Source: Pseudoalteromonas piratica (lineage in GTDB: Bacteria; Pseudomonadota; Gammaproteobacteria; Enterobacterales; Alteromonadaceae). From it: a stretch of 64,000 nucleotides of DNA. Below the pieces are notes generated by a model, which did not search any database, had not been told where the DNA came from, and saw only the letters and a list, made by a program, of their open reading frames with translations. The DNA is taken from the NCBI RefSeq assembly GCF_000788395.1, contig NZ_CP009889.1, positions 62,001-126,000 of the forward strand. The letters are read 5' to 3'. Position numbers and translations under genes: made by a program. This document shows, piece after piece, positions 8,780-16,855 of the stretch. Numbering within the stretch: the first letter of the stretch is position 1; every line of letters begins with the position of its first letter.

Positions 8780-9575
8780 GCTAATTCTATTGGGGTTGAG
8801 CCCAATTTTTATTATTTGTGTGGCTTTAGAGTTTATCAAGGCACGTAAACATTACGATATAAAAGACAGCATTAACAACACCGCACTTGCGCTTTTGCAC
8901 CAAGGATCTGATGCAATAATTTTGCTGTTACTCATGCCTATGTTTAACTGGCTTCATCAATTTGCATTGTTTGATATAAAGCTCACAGCAATATCTTTGC
9001 TTATAGGCTTTGTTTTACAAGATTTTCTCTATTATTGGTTTCACCGAGCATCACATAATATTCATTGGTTTTGGCTTGCTCATGTGGTGCACCATAGTTC
9101 GACACATATGAACTTTACAACCGCTTTTAGGCAAAGTGTATTGTATCCGATTGTGGGTATGTGGCTATTTTGGTTACCAATGATCTTAATTGGCTTCTCG
9201 CCAAGTTTAGTGTTTGCCATTGTGGCAATTAATTTAGCTTATCAGTTTTTTGTGCACACTCAGGTCATCGGCAATTTAGGCTGGTTTGAAAACATATTTA
9301 ATACGCCAACACATCATTGTATTCATCACGCAACAAATAAGCCCTACATCGATAAAAATTATGCGGGCGTGTTAATAATTTGGGATAAGTTATTTGGCAC
9401 TTTTGCGCCAGAAGATAAATCCATTACCATCAAATATGGCATTATTGGCGAACTGCCAAAAGATAACCCTGTGAGCACCAACTTTAAGCAGATCTCAGTT
9501 ATGAAGCAAAAGCTCAAAGAATCAAACTCTCTAAAAGAGAAATTAAGCGTGCTATTTGGCTATCCTAGCCATTAA
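8766..9575 (+). CDS. Sterol desaturase/fatty acid hydroxylase superfamily protein
   Basis: This 269-aa membrane protein has the eight-histidine di-iron signature of the family. HRASHNIHWFW lies near residues 97-107, HVVHHSS near 110-116, and HHCIHH near 179-184. Four to five hydrophobic segments surround these clusters. The enzyme would hydroxylate or desaturate a lipid chain in the inner membrane using O2. Translation is probably coupled to the preceding SRPBCC gene. The substrate (fatty acid, sterol-like or alkylglycerol lipid) cannot be read from the sequence. Confidence 0.88.
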   Translation: MIPVELILLGLSPIFIICVALEFIKARKHYDIKDSINNTALALLHQGSDAIILLLLMPMFNWLHQFALFDIKLTAISLLIGFVLQDFLYYWFHRASHNIHWFWLAHVVHHSSTHMNFTTAFRQSVLYPIVGMWLFWLPMILIGFSPSLVFAIVAINLAYQFFVHTQVIGNLGWFENIFNTPTHHCIHHATNKPYIDKNYAGVLIIWDKLFGTFAPEDKSITIKYGIIGELPKDNPVSTNFKQISVMKQKLKESNSLKEKLSVLFGYPSH

Positions 9576-9585
9576 CAAAGAAAAG

Positions 9586-10302
9586 TTAATCTTTGCCATA
9601 CAGGCGGGTGTATTTATCAACTATTTTGCTGATCACACCTTGCTCATAAAGCGCATCAATCGCAGCATTTAAACGGGGTAATAGATGCTGCTTTTGTTTA
9701 TTTAAACGAATGCGCAGAAGCCCCTGAGTGTGTAGTTTTTGAAATTGCAGATCCACATCATATTTTTTTGCCCAGTAACTTGCTGTTAGGTCGCCAATTA
9801 AAATGCGTGATACGCGGGCTTTTTTGAGCGCCAATACCAGCTCTCGCTCTGAGCGGAAATCTACGCGATTAAAGGTATTATCATCGTAATAGTAATAACC
9901 TAGCACCGTGCCAATATTAAAATGATCTAAATGGGCGGTTTTGCTCGAATCGGTTAACCCAACAAAGTATTCTTTTACCGTAAATAATGGCTTGGATAAC
10001 ACAAATTCTGGCCCCACATATTGATTGGGAAACCATTCAGCACATACTGCATCAAAATCTAGCTCTCCGTCTATCAGCGCTTGGTTCGTGCGCTTAGGCG
10101 GCATTTTAATTTCAACGCCAGGAATGTTTGCTTGTTTTAAAATTAAAGGAATAAGCTCGCCAAGAATGCCTGGCGTTGCCTTATCTTGCATGTAATAAGG
10201 GATCCAGTTACTTGAACCTGAAGAGTTATACCGTAAGCTGTTTTGATCTGCTGTAAGGGGTGAGCTTAGTAACATCAAAAGCAACAAAAAAGCCCGTATC
10301 AA
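9586..10302 (-). CDS. Periplasmic solute-binding protein, SBP family 3-like
   Basis: A 238-aa protein with an N-terminal signal peptide (AFLLLLMLLSSPLTA). It has the two-lobe layout of extracellular solute-binding family 3: an N-lobe with PKRTNQALIDGELD, and a C-lobe with FNIGTVLGYYYYDDNTF and a terminal helix DALYEQGVISKIVDKYTRLYG. No permease or ATPase is adjacent. Stand-alone members in marine Gammaproteobacteria often act as sensors or have unknown roles. A similar protein is encoded at 51434-52156. Confidence 0.75.
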   Translation of the reverse strand: MIRAFLLLLMLLSSPLTADQNSLRYNSSGSSNWIPYYMQDKATPGILGELIPLILKQANIPGVEIKMPPKRTNQALIDGELDFDAVCAEWFPNQYVGPEFVLSKPLFTVKEYFVGLTDSSKTAHLDHFNIGTVLGYYYYDDNTFNRVDFRSERELVLALKKARVSRILIGDLTASYWAKKYDVDLQFQKLHTQGLLRIRLNKQKQHLLPRLNAAIDALYEQGVISKIVDKYTRLYGKD

Positions 10303-10473
10303 ATTACCTCCAAAATAAACATAAGAATCGAGTTTGTTTAAAAATAACTACCTGTATTTTAGTTCAAATTCATCATTCTGTTATATAAAACATTTGATGA
10401 AAACTGAGCAAATTTACGAACTTTATAGCGTATTCGATCATTCTTGTCTTTTATCGAAATGTTTATTTAGCCA

Positions 10474-10503
10474 CAAAAAAAGGCCCATACAGAGGCCTTT
10501 TTA
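10474..10503 (-). terminator. Terminator after DAHP synthase
   Basis: AAAAAGGCC and GGCCTTTTT arms surround a short loop, 28 bp beyond the stop codon. A second palindrome (AGCATTAATTTAATGCT) overlaps the gene end. Both strands have T tails, so it may act in both directions. Confidence 0.7.
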
Positions 10504-10530
10504 ACTTCAAAACAAGCATTAATTTAATGC

Positions 10531-11895
10531 TTATTTACGAGCATCTTTTAGCAAATCAGCCACAAGGAAGCCAAGCTCAAGTACTTGGTCAGCATTGAGG
10601 CGTGGATCGCATTGTGTACGATAACGTTGCGCTAAATCTTCTTCACATAAGCCATATGCGCCACCAGTACATTCTGTAACGTGTTGGCCTGTCATTTCAA
10701 GGTGAATACCACCAGGATATGATCCTTCAGCTTTATGAACAGCAAAGAACTGGCTGATTTCACGCATGATGTTATCAAAACTACGCGTTTTATAGCCATT
10801 GCTCGCTTTTTCAGTATTGCCGTGCATTGGATCTGAGCTCCAAATTACCTTACGACCTTCTTGCTGTACTTTACGAACAAGTGCAGGCAGTTTCTCAGGT
10901 AATACATCAGCACCCATACGCGTAATTAACGTTAGGCGACCCGGAATATTATCTGGGTTAACCGCGTCAATTAAACGGATCAGGTCATCAGGATCCATAC
11001 CAGGACCTACTTTCACACCAATAGGGTTCTTAATACCACGGAAGAATTCAATATGTGCATGGTCAAGTTGACGTGTACGTTCACCAATCCATACAAAATG
11101 CGCAGAACAGTCATACCAGTCACCTGATAAATGGTCGCGACGTGTTAGTGCTTCTTCGTAGCCAAGTAATAATGCTTCATGTGACGTGAATAGTTCAGTT
11201 TCACGAATATTGGCAGAATTAGTTGAAGTAATACCGCACACTTCCATAAATTGCAGTGCATCTTGAATACGATCAGCTAATTCTTGGTATTTGTTTTTAA
11301 GTGGGTTAGCAGCAACAAAACTCATATTCCAGCGGTTTACTTGATGTAAATCTGCTAGACCGCCTTGTGCAAAAGCACGCAGCAAGTTAAGCGTTGATGC
11401 ACTGTGGTGATACGCTTGCATTAAACGCTGCGGATCCGGAATACGCGCTTCTTCAGTAAATTCAAAGCTGTTTACGATGTCACCACGGTAAGATGGTAAA
11501 CTTACACCATCAATGGTTTCTAAATCTGCCGAACGTGGCTTAGCATATTGACCAGCCATACGTGCAATTTTAACAACAGGGCACTTACCACCATAAGTAA
11601 GTACAACGGCCATTTGCATTAACGTTTTAAACGTATCGCGAATGCTTGCAGCATTAAACTCAGAAAAGCTCTCTGCGCAGTCACCACCTTGTAGTAAGAA
11701 AGCTTTACCTTCACATACATTTTCAAGATATTTAAATAAGCTACGAGTCTCTTCTGCAAACACCAGTGGTGGTGCAGAGTTAAGTTGTGCTTCTACGTTT
11801 GATAATTGTTCAGCGTCTCTGTAATTCGGCTGTTGTAGAATAGGGAAGTCTCTCCAACTATTCGGGCTCCAAGGTTTCACTACATTTTTCCTCAT
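10531..11895 (-). CDS. Class II 3-deoxy-7-phosphoheptulonate (DAHP) synthase
   Basis: This enzyme condenses phosphoenolpyruvate with erythrose 4-phosphate, the first step of the shikimate pathway. At 454 aa it has the plant-like class II sequence: the [10 protein letters not shown] start, [11 protein letters not shown] near residue 68, [14 protein letters not shown] near 110, [18 protein letters not shown] and the C-terminal [12 protein letters not shown]. The length is normal. It is downstream of the BtuCD-like genes with 61 bp between, so it may have its own promoter there. No TyrR/TrpR-type operator was recognised. Confidence 0.93.
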   Translation of the reverse strand: MRKNVVKPWSPNSWRDFPILQQPNYRDAEQLSNVEAQLNSAPPLVFAEETRSLFKYLENVCEGKAFLLQGGDCAESFSEFNAASIRDTFKTLMQMAVVLTYGGKCPVVKIARMAGQYAKPRSADLETIDGVSLPSYRGDIVNSFEFTEEARIPDPQRLMQAYHHSASTLNLLRAFAQGGLADLHQVNRWNMSFVAANPLKNKYQELADRIQDALQFMEVCGITSTNSANIRETELFTSHEALLLGYEEALTRRDHLSGDWYDCSAHFVWIGERTRQLDHAHIEFFRGIKNPIGVKVGPGMDPDDLIRLIDAVNPDNIPGRLTLITRMGADVLPEKLPALVRKVQQEGRKVIWSSDPMHGNTEKASNGYKTRSFDNIMREISQFFAVHKAEGSYPGGIHLEMTGQHVTECTGGAYGLCEEDLAQRYRTQCDPRLNADQVLELGFLVADLLKDARK

Positions 11896-11956
11896 TCCAA
11901 TATAACCTCAGTTCCGAATTTACAGGGCTAGGATTAAATTTCAAGTGATAATTTGT

Positions 11957-12736
11957 CTAGTTCCATGATATTTGGTAATAAGCATTATTTTCATAACTTA
12001 TTTGCGTTGAATTGAGGCCAAAACAATCGACAAGATGCGCAATTTTAATATCCCTTCCTGCTTTAAATTCGCCTATTAGCGAACCATTTTTCATTAATAA
12101 ACAAGGGTTTTGTGATTTAAGAGCAAAATTAACCTCATGATGAGAAGATAAAACACAAATTTGCTCACTAATTTTCTGTAAATAATCCACCAACCACAAA
12201 GTATGTTTTATATCTAAACCGGTAAAGGGTTCGTCCAATAATAAGAGTTGTGTTTCAGGACGTATTGATTCATCGCACGATAGTAAGGCTGCACATAAAT
12301 AACAGCGCTGCCTTTCTCCACCAGATAAAAATTGCAGTGGCTTATCAAGCAAAACCGCAACTTCTAAACCCTTAACAACTTCATGATTGCAAAGCTCCTC
12401 TTTTAGATAGCTAGGTGAACTATCAAAAAAGATCGCTAACATTTCATAACCCGTTATTGAAAAATGGGCTTGATGTTGTTGCGTTAAATACGCACGGCGG
12501 CGCGCTAATTGTTGTAAAGAAAGAGAAGAATAAGCTTCATTTGCAATGGTTAATGCATCATAAGTTTCATCATAAAGGCCTGCCAAACAATCAAGTAAGG
12601 TTGATTTACCCGCACCATTAGCGCCCAGTAAATGATAGAATCCCGGGCGTAATTGCAGCCTGTCAATATTAATAATAAAACCGCTGTAAGGTATAAAATT
12701 AAGCTGACGAATCTTTAGGTAGTCGTTTGTCACCAT
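11957..12736 (-). CDS. Vitamin B12/iron-chelate ABC transporter ATP-binding protein (BtuD-like)
   Basis: A 259-aa ABC ATPase with Walker A GANGAGKST at 38-46, signature LSGGERQR at 137-144, Walker B LLLLDEPF at 164-171, and a switch histidine in LSSHHEVNFA. It is most like ATPases of the cobalamin/siderophore import class, whose permease gene overlaps its start by one base. Cobalamin import is favoured by overall resemblance to BtuD, but siderophore import cannot be excluded. No periplasmic binding protein or TonB-dependent receptor gene lies next to it. Confidence 0.82.
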   Translation of the reverse strand: MVTNDYLKIRQLNFIPYSGFIINIDRLQLRPGFYHLLGANGAGKSTLLDCLAGLYDETYDALTIANEAYSSLSLQQLARRRAYLTQQHQAHFSITGYEMLAIFFDSSPSYLKEELCNHEVVKGLEVAVLLDKPLQFLSGGERQRCYLCAALLSCDESIRPETQLLLLDEPFTGLDIKHTLWLVDYLQKISEQICVLSSHHEVNFALKSQNPCLLMKNGSLIGEFKAGRDIKIAHLVDCFGLNSTQISYENNAYYQISWN

Positions 12737-13719
12737 TACATTTGCCCTCGATGTGCAAAGTGTTTAAACAAAACCCAAATAAACAGTGGCCCACCGAGTG
12801 TTGCACTAACAAGCGCAAGCGGTAAGTTAGTGCTCATCAACGCTCGCGACAAAAATTCAATAAAGACCATTACAACCGCCCCCACTAAACATAGTTTGGG
12901 GAGTAAATATTTATTATCATTACCAAATATCATGCGACAAGCATGGGGGACTAAGAGACCTAAAAATGCCACTATACCGCCTAAAGAGACTGCAATCGCC
13001 GTTAATAATGCCCCTACCGATAAACACTCGAAACGTAAACGTTTTACATTTACGCCATGAAGCCTTGCAGTGCGATCACCTAGATAAACAAAGTTAAGCA
13101 AACGACTACGGCGTTTCAAAAACCACACAATCGCTAAGGTAGCTATCAGCATACTACAGGCACTTTTCACAGTAACATGTTCGAAACTTCCTAACATCCA
13201 TACACTAAACACACGTAATTGGTCATTGTTTGAGTAGTAGATGAACCAACTAGCAATCGCCGAAGTGATCGTAGTAATGCAAATACCCGCTAAAATTATC
13301 GCTAAACTGGCGTAGCTACCTAATTTTTTAGCTATAAAAAAAATTAAACTTATCGCAAGTGCTGCACCACACAGTGCAAATAAAAACATATAGAAAACGC
13401 TAAAATCAAACGTCGCAGAAATTAACCCCGCAGCAGCTAAAATAACCGATAGCGATGCAATACCCGAAATACCAAGCAAGCTTGGCTCAGCAAGGGGGTT
13501 TGCCAGTAACAATTGAAAGAGATGACCCGCTATCGCTAAGCAAATGCCCACGGTGATTGCGGTGATAATTTTCGGCATGCGCAAATCAAATAAGATCATT
13601 TTATCTATTTCATTTAGATGCCAAGGAAGTATGTTTTTACCGCCATTAAGCCCAACAAAAAGACTTAATAAAACAACCAGTAATCCCACACCATATGTCA
13701 TTATGGCCTGTTTGTTCAT
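12736..13719 (-). CDS. FecCD/BtuC-type ABC transporter permease
   Basis: The 327-aa protein is a typical FecCD-family permease with about ten membrane helices. Hallmarks are LRMPKIITAITVGICLAIAGHLFQLLLANPLAEPSLLGI near the N-terminus, GDRTARLHGVNVKRLRF in the middle, and FLGLLVPHACRMIFGNDNK, which is the coupling region. It forms an operon with the overlapping ATPase. The upstream region (13720-13911) has no recognisable cobalamin riboswitch or Fur box. Together they import cobalamin or an iron chelate from the periplasm. Confidence 0.88.
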   Translation of the reverse strand: MNKQAIMTYGVGLLVVLLSLFVGLNGGKNILPWHLNEIDKMILFDLRMPKIITAITVGICLAIAGHLFQLLLANPLAEPSLLGISGIASLSVILAAAGLISATFDFSVFYMFLFALCGAALAISLIFFIAKKLGSYASLAIILAGICITTITSAIASWFIYYSNNDQLRVFSVWMLGSFEHVTVKSACSMLIATLAIVWFLKRRSRLLNFVYLGDRTARLHGVNVKRLRFECLSVGALLTAIAVSLGGIVAFLGLLVPHACRMIFGNDNKYLLPKLCLVGAVVMVFIEFLSRALMSTNLPLALVSATLGGPLFIWVLFKHFAHRGQM

Positions 13720-13784
13720 TTAACATGAAAACTAATTTGTAATAGTGCGTTTATAACAGAAAATGGCGCATAAAGCTTGTTCTT

Positions 13785-13798
13785 GACTGTTGCAATCA
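13785..13798 (+). other. Possible Ter-like site upstream of tus (weak)
   Basis: GACTGTTGCAATCA keeps the isolated G and much of the GTTGTAAC core of E. coli Ter sites, with substitutions at two core positions. It sits about 115 bp upstream of the tus-like gene, near its promoter, as in E. coli. The Ter sequence recognised by this Tus is unknown. Confidence 0.2.
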
Positions 13799-13911
13799 AT
13801 ACCATCTAACAGATAAGAAAGATAATACAGAGCTATTGGTCACTGTTTTATTAAGAAATAGTGTATTGATACACGATTTACATCATTTAACTGGGCTTCT
13901 GAGGAGTTTTA

Positions 13912-14775
13912 ATGAATAAACGCTTTTTATTGCGCAGTCACTTTGATACCTGTAGCCAATTAGTTGCTGAACTACAAAATGCGTTAAAAAGTGCTGATCT
14001 GCAATTTTGCCATTACTATCAACTGCCAAAAATAAAAGAAGAAGAACACCATAACCCGGCCAAAAGCATTGAAGTAACACCATTTTCAGATAATGAAGCA
14101 CTCTCACTTTGTTGCGACGCATATCAAGATTGGTTTAAACAGCCACATATAAGTGGAAAATTATTAACCCGTCATCCAGCGATAGTCGGCATTAAAGGTG
14201 TTGATCAACACATCGAATCTTTGATCTTAGCGATTAATACCGAAAAGCAAGCCTTTAAGCAGATCGTTTTATCAGAAAAAACAAAAGATGCCCGTTTTGA
14301 ACTGGTGCACAGTGCGATTCCAAACTTAATCACCTTAGCTTTCTATCGACAGCTCTATTACGAAAAGCGGCCTACGTATTCATTGCGTTTTACCTGGATG
14401 CATAAACATTCGATACAACATTTAAATGTGAAACAAGCACTGGATTTTCTACATAAAAATCAAAGCCAAAAGCCACTAATAACAGAAGATAAAGCAGCTT
14501 GGAATGTCATGGTTGAAAAGGAAAAGCAGCGCATTATTAATTTGAGTAAGGATCACAAACTGCGTATTCGTCGTCCAATAAGGGTGTCGCCGCAAGTAAA
14601 TGTGCGCTTTAGCGCAACAGATCGCTACCATGTGAGCGCCGCCCTACCCTTTATTTTATTTAACGCTGAACAAACAGAAAAAGTCGGACAACTAAAGAAT
14701 TACGCGAAAAAAGCAGACGCTAGGCAGAAAAAAAGCCGCTATTTAATTGAGCGACTTTTTTTAGAAACACCCTAA
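13912..14775 (+). CDS. tus: Tus-like DNA replication terminus site-binding protein
   Basis: This 287-aa protein aligns along its length with E. coli Tus (309 aa). [18 protein letters not shown] matches LPEVKKEDEHNPLNRIEV of Tus; [20 protein letters not shown] matches [37 protein letters not shown] matches the DNA-contacting strands KLKIKRPVKVQPIARVWY. Tus binds Ter sites and stops forks arriving from one side. The gene sits beside the replication initiator rather than at a terminus, convergent with rep and 6 bp away. This arrangement suggests a role in making replication from this origin one-directional. A terminator hairpin lies in its last codons. Confidence 0.85.
   Translation: [287 protein letters not shown]
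14728..14762 (-). terminator. Terminator inside the 3' end of tus
   Basis: Seven As, a GCCGCT/AGCGAC stem and seven Ts form a symmetric hairpin within tus codons. It lies 20 bp past the rep stop, so it can end the rep transcript. It would also act on tus mRNA just before its stop codon. Confidence 0.65.
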
Positions 14776-14781
14776 AAAGCT

Positions 14782-15999
14782 TTAATCTTCAACGATTTGA
14801 ACAATATCTTCTTCGTTATCGATAACAATAGCGTCATCAGCTAACCGTTTACCGCTTTGGATCTCTAAGCGTTTCTTTTGTTTGTTTAAGCTTAGCATTT
14901 CTTCACAGAAATCATCCGTTGGGAACATTTCGTAAACGTAATCGATAATTTTACCAGATTTATCTTCCTTCACATTATCGATGGTGTAATCAGAAATTAC
15001 ACCTTTACTGATCAAATCTTTCATCGTTGTCGTCATATCACGACGCAGTGCTTTTAGTTTGTTTTCGGTAATTTCTTCATCACCCGTAATAGAGCCGTAT
15101 TTTTCCATAATTGAAAGTAAACGGAAGTGATGGGTTTTACCAGGCGCAGCATATCGCCATAAGTGATATAAACGAAGCATCATCCAACGTGACAAACCAC
15201 GTTTTAATTCTTGTGCACGGTTGAAGTAATATCCTTTATATTCAAGGTTATCAATCATGTTGTGAACAAAAGCATTTAAACAAGCAACACACTTTATGTT
15301 GCCGCCCTGCCCTTTCTTACCGCTAAAATGTAATGATGATAAAAAGTTCATATTTGACTCATAAAATGAGTCATCTACATCGGTATTTTTCGTGTCTTTA
15401 GCAGAATACTTGAAGCTTAGTTTAGAGCCTTGTAGTGCTTCTAACGCTTCTTTGATCTGAGGATAAGGCATTGACTGCCCTACGCTCTTCAGCTCTTGTG
15501 CCAGTTCATTCATTGAAAATACTACCGCGTACTGAATGCCCGACTTAAAATTGATCTTTACAATTTTACCTTTCGACGCCAAGCGGATCAGTGCGCGTTC
15601 AACCTTCTCTTCACGATCAGAGGGCCAAACTAAGAACTCTTTTTCTTCACCTTGTTGCTTAGTGCTAACAACAGCAGGCGTAATTTTCAACTCACCTTCA
15701 TATTGAATGCCATCAATACGCTCTGAAATACGGCGGGTAACAATGGTTCGGCCTGGTGCTTCTTCTACAGGTAGCTTTTTATGGCCCGATCGCACAAAAC
15801 GACCCCAAAGATCATAATGATTAAACGTATTTGAGTAAGCACGTAAATCGTGGCGAGCATTTTCAACAGGAACACGAACATCTTTATTGTCGGTAAATAA
15901 TGCCAAATTCTCATTATCAACAGCGCTTTCAACGCCGTGGATCTGTCCACGTAAGGTATCTGGCAGATTCTCAACCGAGATATTTACTTTGTTAGACAT
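14782..15999 (-). CDS. rep: Plasmid-type replication initiator protein of the second chromosome
   Basis: A 405-aa protein with the feel of plasmid initiators. A basic, partly disordered N-terminus is followed by winged-helix-like regions: around residues 95-200 (EEKEFLVWPSDREEKVERALIRLASKGKIVKINF onward) and around 235-330 (YKGYYFNRAQELKRGLSRWMMLRLYHLWRY, a helix-turn pattern). The family is probably the RepA/RPA-type initiators, but I identify it mainly from context. It is divergent from parAB across an 856-bp non-coding region with a DnaA box, many GATC sites and iterons. It most likely opens that origin and binds the iterons, including those in its own promoter, for autoregulation. Confidence 0.78.
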   Translation of the reverse strand: MSNKVNISVENLPDTLRGQIHGVESAVDNENLALFTDNKDVRVPVENARHDLRAYSNTFNHYDLWGRFVRSGHKKLPVEEAPGRTIVTRRISERIDGIQYEGELKITPAVVSTKQQGEEKEFLVWPSDREEKVERALIRLASKGKIVKINFKSGIQYAVVFSMNELAQELKSVGQSMPYPQIKEALEALQGSKLSFKYSAKDTKNTDVDDSFYESNMNFLSSLHFSGKKGQGGNIKCVACLNAFVHNMIDNLEYKGYYFNRAQELKRGLSRWMMLRLYHLWRYAAPGKTHHFRLLSIMEKYGSITGDEEITENKLKALRRDMTTTMKDLISKGVISDYTIDNVKEDKSGKIIDYVYEMFPTDDFCEEMLSLNKQKKRLEIQSGKRLADDAIVIDNEEDIVQIVED

Positions 16000-16070
16000 T
16001 CAAGTTCCCATCTAAATTATTATTATCTGCTAATATCATCACAGATCATTACTAAAGTTAATTAAATTAG

Positions 16071-16090
16071 TTAGTATAATTTTGATCTGA
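16071..16090 (+). repeat. Origin iteron, rep promoter copy 1
   Basis: TTAGTATAATTTTGATCTGA matches the iteron consensus with a few changes in the A-run. It lies 72 bp upstream of the rep start codon, suggesting autoregulation. Confidence 0.6.
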
Positions 16091-16107
16091 CCTTTATTTT
16101 TTTGCTC

Positions 16108-16128
16108 AGATCAAATTTTTACCAACTA
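16108..16128 (-). repeat. Origin iteron, rep promoter copy 2
   Basis: On the minus strand this reads TAGTTGGTAAAAATTTGATCT, a close match to the consensus in the opposite orientation to copy 1. Confidence 0.65.
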
Positions 16129-16201
16129 AAATGAAGTAAAATAACATTTCGCTTGTTAATGCGTTCAAAAAACGTACATGCAAATCAAGTTTTGACGTAC
16201 T

Positions 16202-16221
16202 GAGATCACTTTTTTACTAAC
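16202..16221 (-). repeat. Origin iteron copy 3
   Basis: On the minus strand this reads GTTAGTAAAAAAGTGATCTC, nearly identical to the distal-array units. A degenerate relative without GATC follows at 16232-16253. Confidence 0.65.
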
Positions 16222-16307
16222 AAAACGTTTTCAGAACGATATTTTACCAACTCAAAGGCCGATTTATTAGTATAAATCTGGTTTTTTTTACCAAAATAGC
16301 CCTTCAG

Positions 16308-16348
16308 TTAGTAAAAAACGGTTCTGAGCCAGTAAAAATAGGTGTTTA
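16308..16348 (+). repeat. Two degenerate origin iterons
   Basis: TTAGTAAAAAACGGTTCTGA (16308-16327) and CCAGTAAAAATAGGTGTTTA (16329-16348) keep the AGTAAAAA half but have lost GATC. They abut at a two-turn spacing of 21 bp, just before the DnaA box. Confidence 0.45.
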
Positions 16349-16358
16349 ACAAAGCGAT

Positions 16359-16367
16359 TGTGGATAA
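16359..16367 (-). other. DnaA box
   Basis: TGTGGATAA is the exact reverse complement of the consensus DnaA box TTATCCACA. It is the only perfect copy noticed in the origin region, and it sits between the degenerate iterons and the GATC cluster. Confidence 0.75.
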
Positions 16368-16438
16368 CTTAAGATCGAATTAGTAGGGATCTGATCTCAA
16401 CCAAGTTAGGATCCGATCTTAATTAACGTGATCTTTGT

Positions 16439-16472
16439 AATTGATTAAAATTGTATTCAATTTCAATCAATT
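16439..16472. repeat. AT-rich inverted repeat in the origin
   Basis: AATTGATT and AATCAATT form the outer stem, with AAATTG and CAATTT inside after one mismatch, leaving a TATT loop. The 14-bp stem could extrude as a cruciform or serve as a protein site. Confidence 0.5.
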
Positions 16473-16557
16473 ATCTTGGTTAAAACCTGATCTCAACGCC
16501 CTTTTTTGTGAATTGTGCTGTGCATAAACTGTACATTAACGGTGAATATAAAAAACA

Positions 16558-16623
16558 CTCAGTAAAAGGCTGATCTCACTGTAGATATAAAACGGATCTT
16601 TACCAAGTAAAAACACGATCCAG
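16558..16623 (+). repeat. Two parA-side origin iterons
   Basis: CTCAGTAAAAGGCTGATCTCAC (16558-16579) and CCAAGTAAAAACACGATCCAG (16603-16623) resemble the distal-array iterons. They are in forward orientation, 45 bp apart, and both contain GATC. Confidence 0.5.
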
Positions 16624-16639
16624 AAAAAAATATAAAATT

Positions 16640-16660
16640 GTTTTTTTACAACAAGTTATA
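16640..16660 (-). other. Possible Ter-like site in the origin (weak)
   Basis: The minus strand contains GTTGTAA followed by an A-run, matching seven core bases of E. coli Ter. The conserved C after the core and the upstream G are missing. It is listed only because a tus gene is present nearby. Confidence 0.2.
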
Positions 16661-16684
16661 TTAACAATTCACAGCCCTAATCTT

Positions 16685-16746
16685 AAATACCTTAGTATTT
16701 AACCACCTTTAAACTTATCTTTTATACCTTAGTAAATAAGTAAGGC
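16685..16746. promoter_or_regulatory. Repeated CCTTAGTA motifs upstream of parA
   Basis: AAATACCTTAGTATTT (16685-16700) is a near palindrome. CCTTAGTAAATAAGTAAGG about 30 bp downstream repeats CCTTAGTA and is itself an inverted repeat. ParA proteins with an N-terminal helix-turn-helix normally repress their own operon, so these are candidate ParA operators. Confidence 0.4.
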
Positions 16747-16855
16747 AATAAAACGCTATTTTTTTCTTTCAATTAAATAGATGTCGTCATAGAATAGTGA
16801 AAACAGCAAATTTAATGGACATTTGCATAATACACGTAAGTGTTAAGGTTTAGCT

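Larger units (their letters stand above)
16000..16855. other. Replication origin of the second chromosome (candidate)
   Basis: This gene-free stretch lies between rep and parA. It contains 14 GATC sites from 16044 to 16620, against two or three expected by chance. It also holds several iteron copies, one perfect DnaA box (16359-16367), a 14-bp-stem inverted repeat (16439-16472) and AT-rich DNA at 16620-16670. A six-GATC cluster occupies 16373-16433. The organisation is that of iteron origins that use both a Rep protein and DnaA, with Dam methylation control. Confidence 0.75.

Noticed and set aside
13720..13911. Cobalamin riboswitch or Fur box upstream of the BtuCD-like genes
   Set aside because: No B12-box-like sequence or 19-bp Fur palindrome could be seen.
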